Below, in pieces: positions 32,218 through 39,881 of a stretch of DNA of 40,388 nt (position 1 is the stretch's first letter; every line of letters starts with the position of its first letter). A program made the translations under genes and the position numbers. Origin of the DNA: Collinsella aerofaciens (GTDB taxonomy: Bacteria; Actinomycetota; Coriobacteriia; Coriobacteriales; Coriobacteriaceae); NCBI RefSeq assembly GCF_901212495.1, contig NZ_CAAKNY010000070.1, positions 1-40,388 of the forward strand. The letters run 5' to 3'. A model generated the notes under the pieces. It was not told the DNA's origin and searched no databases. It worked only from the letters and a program-made list of their open reading frames with translations.

Positions 32218-33480
32218 TTAAGACAATCGCCACAAGCGACTTTTCAGCCGATAAAACAGCACCGTCGTCAACGTCAGCACCGCCAACATGCCTGCGAATA
32301 CAATCGCCGGAGTCCATCGATCGTATGCGAGCCCGTAAACCAATTGGCCAATAGGCGTTGCACAGGAAAGCGTCATATAAACGAGTGCCAGCACTTTTCC
32401 GCAGAGTTCCTTTGGCGCTGACCGCTGAACGAATGAAACGATTTCGACCGATGTAATGCTTGCCCACGCCATAACCCATGCCGAGCCGGCCGCAAGCGCA
32501 GCAAACGCTAATTCATCAGGACCGCTCAGTAGCGTGACAATAATCGGCACGACTCCAAAACAGATCATCGCAACATATCGACATATGCCCTTGAAAGAGA
32601 AACGATGCGGCCTCATACCGACCACACCACTGCCGACAAGACCACCTAAGCCCATAGCCACCTCAATAATCCCAACGCAGGACGATTGCATGCCGAGATG
32701 CTTTGCAACAATAACGGGGGCACCAATCGTTAACCCAACTAACGCAAGGTTTAAAACAGCCGCAAGTAAAAATACAACGAGCAATGATGCGTTTTGAAAC
32801 AGGTACCAAATCGACTCCCGAAAATCGTTTCGACATGTCGTACGAGTCGCGCCGTCTCCCATCGTTTCAGATGAGGCATTTCGCTTGAGTGCGCCCCCGA
32901 ACAGCAGGGCTGGCATCGCAAACGTCACCGCCGCGGTTTCGCATAGAGCATCGATGCCAAAGCACCCATAGACCGCCGTCCCGACTACAGGCCCCAAGAT
33001 ATTGCTCGCCATGGTTATCTGCGAGACCAACGCAGTGGCACGCTCAACCTTTTCTTGGCCCGTCATGCGCACCGTCTCAATTTGAAGCATCGGTTTCAGC
33101 AGCGATTGGATGCCATATTGGACGCAAAGCGTTGCTACCACGACAACGGTAAGAGGCAGCGAATGCTTCATGGGGATAAACAACAGTGATGAAACCATCA
33201 GAACAATGCCGAGCACCACAAGAACCCCGCGATGTCTCCCGCGATCCGCCAAGATTCCGCCAGCCGGAGTCGCAAGCACGCCCGGCACGAACGCTATCGC
33301 CGCGACGGCGCCATATAACGTTGACGATCCGCTGCAATCGAACAAGTACAGCGGATACGCAAAGCACAGCGCCGACAGCATCGAATACGCGCAAAGCTGC
33401 GCAACCAGAAGTTCCGTGAGTCTAATTGACCACACTGTTTTTGATTCCAACGAGACGATGGCGTCTCTCAGTCCATCCAT
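32218..33480 (-). CDS. major facilitator superfamily transporter
   Basis: 420 residues, about twelve membrane helices. Resembles the MFS drug-exporter-like group (MFS_3/enterobactin-exporter-like), with the loop motif GGILADRGRHRGVLV between helices 2 and 3 and a repeat-like half after GLGGLVGSGVVGMRPHRF. ATG at 33480 follows GGGGGCGG. It is directly downstream of the TetR gene on the same strand. Promoter-type elements TTGATA and TGTTTA with 17-bp spacing lie around 33490-33525 on the minus strand, with a TetR-like operator inside. The region is AT-richer than average, hinting at horizontal acquisition. Confidence 0.88.
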   Translation of the reverse strand: MDGLRDAIVSLESKTVWSIRLTELLVAQLCAYSMLSALCFAYPLYLFDCSGSSTLYGAVAAIAFVPGVLATPAGGILADRGRHRGVLVVLGIVLMVSSLLFIPMKHSLPLTVVVVATLCVQYGIQSLLKPMLQIETVRMTGQEKVERATALVSQITMASNILGPVVGTAVYGCFGIDALCETAAVTFAMPALLFGGALKRNASSETMGDGATRTTCRNDFRESIWYLFQNASLLVVFLLAAVLNLALVGLTIGAPVIVAKHLGMQSSCVGIIEVAMGLGGLVGSGVVGMRPHRFSFKGICRYVAMICFGVVPIIVTLLSGPDELAFAALAAGSAWVMAWASITSVEIVSFVQRSAPKELCGKVLALVYMTLSCATPIGQLVYGLAYDRWTPAIVFAGMLAVLTLTTVLFYRLKSRLWRLS

Positions 33481-33495
33481 AAGTCCGCCCCCTAA

Positions 33496-33512
33496 ACATA
33501 CCGATAGTATGT
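33496..33512. promoter_or_regulatory. TetR operator site 1
   Basis: ACATACCGATAGTATGT, imperfect palindrome overlapping the spacer of the proposed MFS promoter. It matches the reverse complement of site 2 (33561-33577) at 16 of 17 positions. Confidence 0.75.
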
Positions 33513-33522
33513 ATTTATCAAC

Positions 33523-33553
33523 TTGAAAAGGGCAGCCGGAGCTGCCCGTTCAA
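33523..33553 (-). terminator. terminator between the TetR and MFS genes
   Basis: On the minus strand GGGCAGC / GCTGCCC with a 4-nt loop is followed by TTTTC; outer TTGAA / TTCAA arms extend it. It lies between the two operator sites. Confidence 0.8.
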
Positions 33554-33560
33554 ATCTATT

Positions 33561-33577
33561 ACATACTATCGGTATCT
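33561..33577. promoter_or_regulatory. TetR operator site 2
   Basis: ACATACTATCGGTATCT, inverted near-copy of site 1 just after the stop of the TetR gene, about 65 bp away (centre to centre), compatible with looping or cooperative repression. Confidence 0.7.
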
Positions 33578-33580
33578 ATT

Positions 33581-34243
33581 TTACCACCCGGCACGGTTCC
33601 ATACGTCCCAAATCTGAGCCGTTGTCTGGAGCACTTCATTACCCAAATCGAGCCCCACCGCGGCCGCCATCTGCGCCAAACATTGCGCGCGAGCGAGCAT
33701 TCGATCCTTGGTCTCAAGCGGACGGAACAGCGGCAGCAGCCAAAGATTCGCCAACAACGATACGGCCTCCGCAGCTTCGCGCGGGCATTCGCACGCAATG
33801 GAGCCGTCGGCGATGCCCGCCTCGATCACTGGCAGGAGATAGCCATCGGCCGACTCGTCAAACGAACCCTGGTACTGCATCGCCAGCAGCCGCGAGCTTT
33901 TTACCGGATCTGCCGCAGGATGCATGCGAGCCCATAGCTCAATTTGTGGAATAACGGACTCGGGCGCGTACAGTCGCTTGAGTTTTTGAGCTCCGGTCAT
34001 ATTACCGACACCAAGCGTTGAGCGACGGCGCTCAACAATCGGAGCCATTCCCCGATCAAATGCGGCGTTGAAAATCTCCTCTTTGCTCTTAAAGTGATGA
34101 TAGACAGCACCCTTGGTCATGCCATCGAGGCGATCGACGATATCTTGAATGCTCGTCCCCTCATAACCCTGCGCGCAGAATAGCTCCAGCGCCGCGTCGA
34201 GAATCTTCGCGACCGTCTCCTCGGGATATTTATTACGACCCAT
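33581..34243 (-). CDS. TetR family repressor of the MFS transporter
   Basis: About 220 residues. N-terminal TetR helix-turn-helix: VAKILDAALELFCAQGYEGTSIQDIVDRLDGMTKGAVYHHFKSKEEIF (cited in parts: GYEGTSIQDIV and GAVYHHFKSKEE). The C-terminal helical ligand pocket is unassigned. The ATG at 34243 gives MGRNKYPEE; it has a modest GGGCAGATT site, and the upstream ATG at 34279 is the alternative. The matching operators between it and the MFS gene support local repression, a common drug-efflux arrangement. Confidence 0.87.
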   Translation of the reverse strand: MGRNKYPEETVAKILDAALELFCAQGYEGTSIQDIVDRLDGMTKGAVYHHFKSKEEIFNAAFDRGMAPIVERRRSTLGVGNMTGAQKLKRLYAPESVIPQIELWARMHPAADPVKSSRLLAMQYQGSFDESADGYLLPVIEAGIADGSIACECPREAAEAVSLLANLWLLPLFRPLETKDRMLARAQCLAQMAAAVGLDLGNEVLQTTAQIWDVWNRAGW

Positions 34244-34275
34244 AATCTGCCCATCCACAACGCAAGTCCTGTGCC

Positions 34276-34431
34276 TCATTGCAGTATTTTAACGTTGCGA
34301 ATGGCAGGCGGTCGATTCGACACCGCGGTGGGGCCTTGTTCGCCGGTACGGATGCGGATAGCCTCCTCAACCGGCTCGACCCAAATCTTGCCGTCTCAGA
34401 CGGCACCGGTGCGAGCGGCGTTGGAGATAAG
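34276..34431 (-). pseudogene. decayed PII (GlnB/GlnK) signalling protein gene remnant
   Basis: The minus frame reads LISNAARTGAV, stop, DGKIWVEPVEEAIRIRTGEQ and on to TGA at 34276-34278. The T-G-x-x-G-D-G-K-I-[FW]-V signature of PII proteins (PROSITE-type C-terminal pattern) is present, but its second glycine codon is TGA (34396-34398), and another stop lies a few codons upstream (TAA before LIS). Only about 50 codons remain. PII proteins sense nitrogen/energy state and regulate ammonium transport and glutamine metabolism; no amtB or glnA is in the window. The identification rests on this motif and is fairly strong; function is lost. Confidence 0.7.
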
Positions 34432-34547
34432 TTAAACGCTGCGTCGTCGAATGGAGACGATGCCGCAATCTTGGAAACGGCGCGGCAACGGGCGCGAACC
34501 GTACGGGAAATACGCGAGCAAGGGAGCCGCGAGGGCGCTCGTCCCGG

Positions 34548-35567
34548 CTAGCGCCGAAACAGCTCGTGGGCGCGGTCGCGAAGGTCGGTGGCACGGATGA
34601 CGCCCTCGTAGCGGTTGATGCGCAAGCGCGGGAAGGCATTGAAGAAGCGCAGGTCGCGACGGCTGAGCGACACACTCGGCACCGGACGGCTTGCGCGCAT
34701 GCCGGCACGGAGACGGGCGAGCGACGGACGAGGCACGCTCGGCGCGGCATCGGCCACGCGGCGAGCAGCGAGTGCCAGGCCGCGAGCACCATCCGAGATA
34801 AACGTCGGCATCGAAGCCTTCTCACGCAGGGCATCGAGCGCCGCATCGCCCAGTTCCGCCAGCCACGCGTTAACGGCGCGGCTTCGGATATGCGTCTGCG
34901 CCACCGAGTCAATCGTCGAATCGGGAATGCGCTCGAGCATGGAGTCGGACGCGTCGGCAAGCGACTCATTGATGCGGTCGGCAAGGTCGGCACGCACACG
35001 CTCCAGCTGATCGGACAGGCGGCGCCAGCTGGCCAGCGAGCAAATCGCATCGACGATCATTGCAACTGCAACGACAAAGGCGGCCAAACGAACAATCAAG
35101 ACCGGCAGATGGGCGAGCAGGCCCAACACCGCCGGTTCCACTACGCGACAAATGCACAACGAACCCAAGCCAAACGCGCAGGCCCAGTACAGACAGATGC
35201 GGCCATGCAAATTAAACGGCAGGTGCGAATAATCCCAAAAGCGCGCGCCTGTTGTTTTTTCCAACAGCACGCCTACGCTGTACTCAATCACGCTGCATAC
35301 AAGCGCTGCAGCGACAAACTGGCTCGACGCGTCAGGAATTCCGCGCAACAGCAGCCAGCAGGCAATGCCGCCCGCGCCATAGATGGGGCAGCACGGCCCC
35401 AGCAAAAAGCCGCTATTGGCAAATCGTCCGTGATTGAGCATGGCGCAGACCGTCGACTCCCACACCCAGCCGCAAAAACCGTAGAAGGCAAACGAGAGTA
35501 CCAGTGCCGAAAGCGGGCAGGCAGCAAGCGTCGCGCCGCCAAATGCCATGTCGATCGTGGTTCCCAA
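34548..35567 (-). CDS. putative ABC-transporter type IV membrane protein
   Basis: About 339 residues. The first 200 residues contain five or six hydrophobic segments with FAFYGFCGWVWESTVCAMLN and GFLLGPCCPIYGAGGIACWLL, matching the putative ABC-transporter type IV family (PF06541). The rest is a cytoplasmic, Arg/Ala-rich helical tail (LSDQLERVRADLADRINESL...). Function unknown. The start is TTG at 35567 with GAGGAGAGGG upstream; it starts 3 nt after the TAG of the HD gene, which fits coupled translation. ATG at 35549 is the alternative. Confidence 0.82.
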   Translation of the reverse strand: MGTTIDMAFGGATLAACPLSALVLSFAFYGFCGWVWESTVCAMLNHGRFANSGFLLGPCCPIYGAGGIACWLLLRGIPDASSQFVAAALVCSVIEYSVGVLLEKTTGARFWDYSHLPFNLHGRICLYWACAFGLGSLCICRVVEPAVLGLLAHLPVLIVRLAAFVVAVAMIVDAICSLASWRRLSDQLERVRADLADRINESLADASDSMLERIPDSTIDSVAQTHIRSRAVNAWLAELGDAALDALREKASMPTFISDGARGLALAARRVADAAPSVPRPSLARLRAGMRASRPVPSVSLSRRDLRFFNAFPRLRINRYEGVIRATDLRDRAHELFRR

Positions 35568-35570
35568 CGT

Positions 35571-36107
35571 CTACCCTCTCCTCTTTTCGCTCGATTCGCT
35601 GCTCGCGCCATCGGCCGCCTCGCCCTTGCGCCGCAGACGGCCGGCGACCGTCTCGCGCAGCGCGCACCATTTATCTGCCAGGCACACAATCCATGCCTCA
35701 CGACACGTCGGTGGCACGGGCACCAGCGGAAACATATGCCGCACGATAATATTCCGCTCGCGCGGCGTCAGCTCAAAATCTTCCTCCGCACGTGCCAGGG
35801 CAAAAAACGGGTGGCGAAAGCCGTGCAGCCGATGGCTTGGGTCGGGATCGTGCCAGTCATAGAGAAAGTAATCGTGCAACAGGGCTCCGCGCAGCAACGA
35901 GGCACGGTCGACCGAAATGCCAGCACGGCCCAAGTGCTCGGCAAAGGACAGGCTCGCCCGCGCTACCGAAGTCACGTGCGCATAGACCGTCACGTCACCA
36001 TGCTGGATAAACTCGCGTGTCAGATCCAAACGGCCCACCTGGGCCAGCTGACGGGCGGCACAGTCGACCTCGTGCGCGATTCTCTCGGCACGATCGGCAT
36101 CGGACAT
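35571..36107 (-). CDS. HD-domain phosphohydrolase-like protein
   Basis: About 178 residues. An HD-type metal motif, LLRGALLHDYFLYDWHD, follows a conserved upstream His region (YAHVTSVARASLSFAEHLG), and a C-terminal Asp lies in VCLADKWCALRE. HD proteins hydrolyse phosphoesters, often of nucleotides; the substrate here is unknown. ATG at 36107 has AAGGAGGCAGC directly before it. It is the first gene of a two-gene unit with the type IV ABC-like membrane protein. Cytoplasmic. Confidence 0.85.
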   Translation of the reverse strand: MSDADRAERIAHEVDCAARQLAQVGRLDLTREFIQHGDVTVYAHVTSVARASLSFAEHLGRAGISVDRASLLRGALLHDYFLYDWHDPDPSHRLHGFRHPFFALARAEEDFELTPRERNIIVRHMFPLVPVPPTCREAWIVCLADKWCALRETVAGRLRRKGEAADGASSESSEKRRG

Positions 36108-36335
36108 GCTGCCTCCTTCCAGCGGCTCACGGTGGCAATCCACGGTCTGCACGCATTGAATAGAATCATCATTGAATCTATCAGTATGGCATCGGACAAA
36201 ACGTTTTGCCCCACCAGTTGGCGAATTACCGCGCCGCCGTCACATATCAAACGCCAAAATGTGCGAGACTGTCTTGTGCAATTGTGCCGGCCGAGGGAGC
36301 GCCGGCGCTCGATTCGCATGGAGTAACCCACAACG

Positions 36336-38117
36336 ATGCTGCTTACGCAAACGACAACGCCCGAGGACGTCAAGGCTCTCAATCGCGCCGAGCTCCCGCA
36401 GCTCTGCAGCGAGATTCGCCACGCCATCCTCGAAAGCTCCGCCGCTGTCGGCGGACACGTTGCCCCCAACCTGGGCGTCGTTGAGCTTACGGTCGCGCTC
36501 CATCGCGTGTTTAACTCCCCCACCGACAAGATTGTCTTTGACGTGTCGCACCAGACCTACGCCCACAAGGCGCTAACCGGGCGCGCGTACACCTATATCG
36601 ACCCGGAGCGTTATGGTGAGGCCTCTGGCTTTGCCAATCCCGACGAGTCCGAGCATGACCTGTTTGCCATGGGTCACACCTCGACCTCGATAAGCTTGGG
36701 CTGCGGCCTTGCCCACGCGCGCGACCTGGCGGGTGACACATATAACGTCATTACCGTTATTGGCGACGGCTCGCTTTCGGGCGGCCTGGCGTTTGAGGGC
36801 TTTAACAATGCCGCCGAGCTCGACAGCAACCTGATCATCATCGTCAACGATAACGACCAGTCCATCGCCGAGAACCACGGTGGCCTCTATCGCAATCTGG
36901 CCGAACTGCGCGCCAGCAACGGCACCTGTGAGCGCAACGTTTTCCGCGCGATGGGGCTCGACTACCGCTATCTGGACGCCGGTAACGACGTGTTGGCCCT
37001 CGTCGACGCGCTGCAGGAACTGCGCGATGTCGATCGTCCCATCGTGCTGCACGTCTCCACCGCCAAGGGCAAGGGCTTTGAGCCGGCCCAGAGCGACCCG
37101 GAGCACTGGCACCACGTGGGTCCGTTTGACATGGCAACTGGGCGCAAGCTCTGCCCGGGCCATCCGAGCGAGCCTGCGCCGCGCACCTATGCCGACATTA
37201 CGGGCGAGGCGCTCAGCGCCGCCATCGAACGCGATCCGCAGGTCGTGGGCATCACGGCCGCCACGCCCTACATCATGGGCTTTACACCCGAGCTTCGCGC
37301 TGCCGCCGGCAAACAGTTCATCGATGTGGGCATTGCCGAGGAGCACGCCGTGACCTTTGCCACCGCGCTTGCGCGCTCGGGCGCCAAGCCAGTCTTTGGT
37401 GTGTACGGCACGTTTTTGCAGCGCGCCTACGACGAACTGTGGCACGACCTGTGCCTCAACGATATGCCGGCGACCATCCTGGTATTTGGCGCGTCGATCT
37501 TTGGCACCACATCCGAGACGCACCTCTCGTTCTTTGATATTTCCATGCTGGGCGGTCTTCCCAACATGCGCTACTTGGCGCCGACCTGCATGGAGGAATA
37601 CCTGTCCATGCTGAGCTGGTCGCTCGACCATCGCGAGCATCCCGCGGCGATCCGCGTACCGGGCATCGGCCTGGTAAGCCGCCCCGATCTGGCGCCTGCC
37701 GAGGACACCGATTACAGCGTTGCGCGCTACAACGTTGTGCGTCAGGGCCGCGATGTGGCCGTGCTCGCGCTCGGCGATTTCTTTGAGCTGGGCGAGCGCG
37801 TGGCAAACCGCTTGGCCGCCGAGTACGGTATCGAGGCCACGCTCGTCAACCCGCGCTTTGCAACCGAGCTTGACCGCGAGTTCCTCGACAGCCTTGCCGT
37901 CGAGCATCGCGTTGTCGTCACCCTCGAGGACGGCATCTTGGACGGCGGCTGGGGCGAGCGCGTGGCATGTTATCTGGCATGCACGCCGTTGCGCGCGCGC
38001 ACCTTCGGCATCGCCAAGGGCTTCCCCGACCGCTACGACCCCAACGAGCTGCTCGCTCAGAACGGCATGACGGTCGAGAACATGGCCGCCGAAACCGTGA
38101 AACTACTCAACGCGTAA
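36336..38117 (+). CDS. dxs: 1-deoxy-D-xylulose-5-phosphate synthase
   Basis: Makes DXP from pyruvate and glyceraldehyde 3-phosphate using thiamine diphosphate, the entry step of the MEP isoprenoid pathway. 593 residues, slightly shorter than typical (about 620). Motifs: FDVSHQTYAHK, GHTSTSISLGCGLAHA, GDGSLSGGLAFEGFNNAAEL (TPP-binding GDG...N), VNDNDQSIAENHGG, and the pyrimidine-domain DVGIAEEHAVTFATALA. The ATG at 36336 is chosen; GGAG lies about 14 nt upstream, further than ideal. An ATG just before it runs into a stop after two codons. Monocistronic with its own terminator. Confidence 0.93.
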   Translation: MLLTQTTTPEDVKALNRAELPQLCSEIRHAILESSAAVGGHVAPNLGVVELTVALHRVFNSPTDKIVFDVSHQTYAHKALTGRAYTYIDPERYGEASGFANPDESEHDLFAMGHTSTSISLGCGLAHARDLAGDTYNVITVIGDGSLSGGLAFEGFNNAAELDSNLIIIVNDNDQSIAENHGGLYRNLAELRASNGTCERNVFRAMGLDYRYLDAGNDVLALVDALQELRDVDRPIVLHVSTAKGKGFEPAQSDPEHWHHVGPFDMATGRKLCPGHPSEPAPRTYADITGEALSAAIERDPQVVGITAATPYIMGFTPELRAAAGKQFIDVGIAEEHAVTFATALARSGAKPVFGVYGTFLQRAYDELWHDLCLNDMPATILVFGASIFGTTSETHLSFFDISMLGGLPNMRYLAPTCMEEYLSMLSWSLDHREHPAAIRVPGIGLVSRPDLAPAEDTDYSVARYNVVRQGRDVAVLALGDFFELGERVANRLAAEYGIEATLVNPRFATELDREFLDSLAVEHRVVVTLEDGILDGGWGERVACYLACTPLRARTFGIAKGFPDRYDPNELLAQNGMTVENMAAETVKLLNA

Positions 38118-38122
38118 GAAAG

Positions 38123-38160
38123 CCTCCGCAAGGAAAGCACCCCTGCGGAGGTTTTTGTTT
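38123..38160 (+). terminator. intrinsic terminator of dxs
   Basis: CCTCCGCA / TGCGGAGG with a 13-nt loop, followed by TTTTTGTTTT. Confidence 0.92.
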
Positions 38161-38174
38161 TCGCGGCGCGATTA

Positions 38175-38392
38175 TCTCAATCTGTAACATCTAGGGCCCG
38201 AATTCCCGTCTAACTGTTACAGATCGAGACAAGACGTCTTAGTCCCTGACCTTTGTCTCAATCTGTAACAGATAGAGACCTTTTGGCCGTCCAGATGTTA
38301 CAGATTGAGACATTCAAATCCCCCTAAGGAGATAATCTCAATCTGTAACAGTTACTCGGCAAAAACGGCTGCAGATGTTACAAATTGAGACA
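38175..38392. repeat. BIME-like array: three tandem units of 17-nt inverted repeats
   Basis: Three hairpin units at 38175-38231, 38254-38312 and 38336-38392. Each has TGTCTCAATCTGTAACA-type left arms and TGTTACAGATTGAGACA-type right arms; the middle unit is perfect, the others differ by one or two bases. Every loop is 25 nt, and the gaps between units are 22-23 nt. Loop and gap sequences differ. The period is 80-81 nt. The array fills the space between the convergent dxs and alcohol dehydrogenase genes. No internal gene. Alternating orientation resembles REP/BIME elements. Confidence 0.9.
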
Positions 38393-38406
38393 AAGCAGCA
38401 AGGTAG

Positions 38407-39609
38407 TTAGCGGTAGCTGTTCTTGAGAATTTCGACGACGTCGGGGTCGGTCAGCGTCACGGGGTCGTGGCTGAACAGGACGCCGTTGGTCGTCAGGGCG
38501 TTGCGCGCAATGGCCGGCAGCTCTTTGTCCGTAATCCCCCACTCACTCATGGCAAGGTCGGCCACATGGCAGGCCTCCATCAGGCGCGTGAGCTCAACTA
38601 CAAAATCGTGCGGAGCGCTGGCGGTAGCATTGCCCATCAGGCGCGCCATGTCGATATAGCGCTCGGGTGCGGCGCCGTGTTCGATCATCCACGTGTGATA
38701 GGCGCGGGCGATCATAATGAGGCCGGCGCCGTGCGGCAGGTCGTGATGATGCGCGCTCATGCCATGTTCAAGACCATGCGAGCCCGTGGTGCCCGAGGCA
38801 TCCATGGCATAGCCGCCGAGCGTGTTGGCAAACGCGAGGCTCGAGCGCGCCTCCAGGTCATCGCCATTATTGACGCACGTAGGCAGTGCCGCGGCGGCAC
38901 GGCGGATGCCTTCGCGGCAAACCATGTCACCCATGGGCGTGTTGGTATTTGAGATGTAGCACTCAACACAATGGAACAGGGCGTCGAATCCCTGATAGGC
39001 GGTCAGACGCGCTGGGACGCTCACCATGAGTTCGGGATCGACGATCGAAAGCACCGGGAACAGGCGCGGATCGCCCAGACGAAGCTTCTCGTCATTGTCC
39101 TCGCAGGACAGGACACCGCCCGCATCGACCTCGGAGCCGGTACCCGCCGTGGTGGTCACGCAGACAAGCGGCAGCGGATCGTTGGGGATCGGCAGGCCGA
39201 GCGCAGTGCCCCCATTCACAAAGTCCCAGATGTCACCGGGGCACTCGTTGCCCTCGGCATCGGTATGCGGGTTGGCCGCCACTGCGCAGATGCCCTTGCT
39301 GCCGTCCATGACCGAACCGCCGCCGAGTGCCAGGACAAAGTCGCAGCCATGGGTATGCGCCATCCAGCCACCCGCATTGACGGTCTCGCGCAGCGGGTTG
39401 GGCTCAATACGGTCGAACAGCTCGTGCACCACGCCGGCGCGGTCGAGCTCCGCCTCCACGCGCTGCAGATATCCAAAGCGCTTAACCGAATTGCCGCCGG
39501 TGGTAACGATGAGCGCTTTGGTGCCGGGCAGCTTCTGCGCACCCAGCTCGCCCAACTTGCCCGCGCCAAACAAAACCTTGGTCGGTGCGAAAAACGAATA
39601 ACCGTTCAT
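38407..39609 (-). CDS. iron-containing alcohol dehydrogenase
   Basis: 400 residues of the Fe-ADH group III family (FucO/YqhD/butanol dehydrogenase-like), NAD(P)H-linked oxidoreductase of short-chain aldehydes/alcohols. Motifs: GAGKLGELG, the nucleotide-binding LALGGGSVMDGSKGIC, TTAGTGSEVDAGGV, and metal ligands in GFDALFHCVE (Asp, His) and GSHGLEHGMSAHHHDLPHG (two His). ATG at 39609 has AAGGAG. Closest by pattern to YqhD/BDH types; the exact substrate is unknown. A TATAAT lies at 39654-39659 on the minus strand but without a good -35. Confidence 0.92.
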   Translation of the reverse strand: MNGYSFFAPTKVLFGAGKLGELGAQKLPGTKALIVTTGGNSVKRFGYLQRVEAELDRAGVVHELFDRIEPNPLRETVNAGGWMAHTHGCDFVLALGGGSVMDGSKGICAVAANPHTDAEGNECPGDIWDFVNGGTALGLPIPNDPLPLVCVTTTAGTGSEVDAGGVLSCEDNDEKLRLGDPRLFPVLSIVDPELMVSVPARLTAYQGFDALFHCVECYISNTNTPMGDMVCREGIRRAAAALPTCVNNGDDLEARSSLAFANTLGGYAMDASGTTGSHGLEHGMSAHHHDLPHGAGLIMIARAYHTWMIEHGAAPERYIDMARLMGNATASAPHDFVVELTRLMEACHVADLAMSEWGITDKELPAIARNALTTNGVLFSHDPVTLTDPDVVEILKNSYR

Positions 39610-39726
39610 ACGCGATCTCCTTACTTATATATGATATGCGTCGCGTTGCCGCCATTATAGCGACCGCTGCGAGCGCCTGCCCCAGCTAAAAGGTAGCGTC
39701 CTGTCTGCAATAACCGTCGTTTGCCC

Positions 39727-39769
39727 AGATAAAACCTGCCAAAATAAACCTGTCCCTTTTTAGTAGGTA
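39727..39769 (+). repeat. GGGACAG-family repeat, copy C
   Basis: Identical over 43 nt to copy A (7407-7449); two further bases (39725-39726) are shared with the context of copy B. It is in the intergenic region before the solute-binding protein gene. A weak resemblance to the 27-nt repeat occurs just left of it (about 39681-39702, CCCAGCTAAAAGG). Confidence 0.85.
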
Positions 39770-39810
39770 GAATAACCCATAAGGTAAGTATGTTTCTGAG
39801 TTATTTCGTG

Positions 39811-39840
39811 TTGACCCATCTGAGCGCAATAGGGTATAAC
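39811..39840 (+). promoter_or_regulatory. promoter of the solute-binding protein gene
   Basis: TTGACC (39811-39816), 18-bp spacer, TATAAC (39835-39840); about 40 nt before the ATG at 39882. Confidence 0.65.
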
Positions 39841-39881
39841 TCTACTCAACCACTAGGATTTTTTGAGAAAGGTGTTCTCCT

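Noticed and set aside
36573..37907. 444-codon minus-strand frame
   Set aside because: Antisense to dxs, whose TPP and transketolase motifs are unmistakable.
38175..38392. CRISPR array
   Set aside because: Repeats alternate in orientation and are only 17 nt; no cas genes nearby. It is a BIME-like hairpin array instead.
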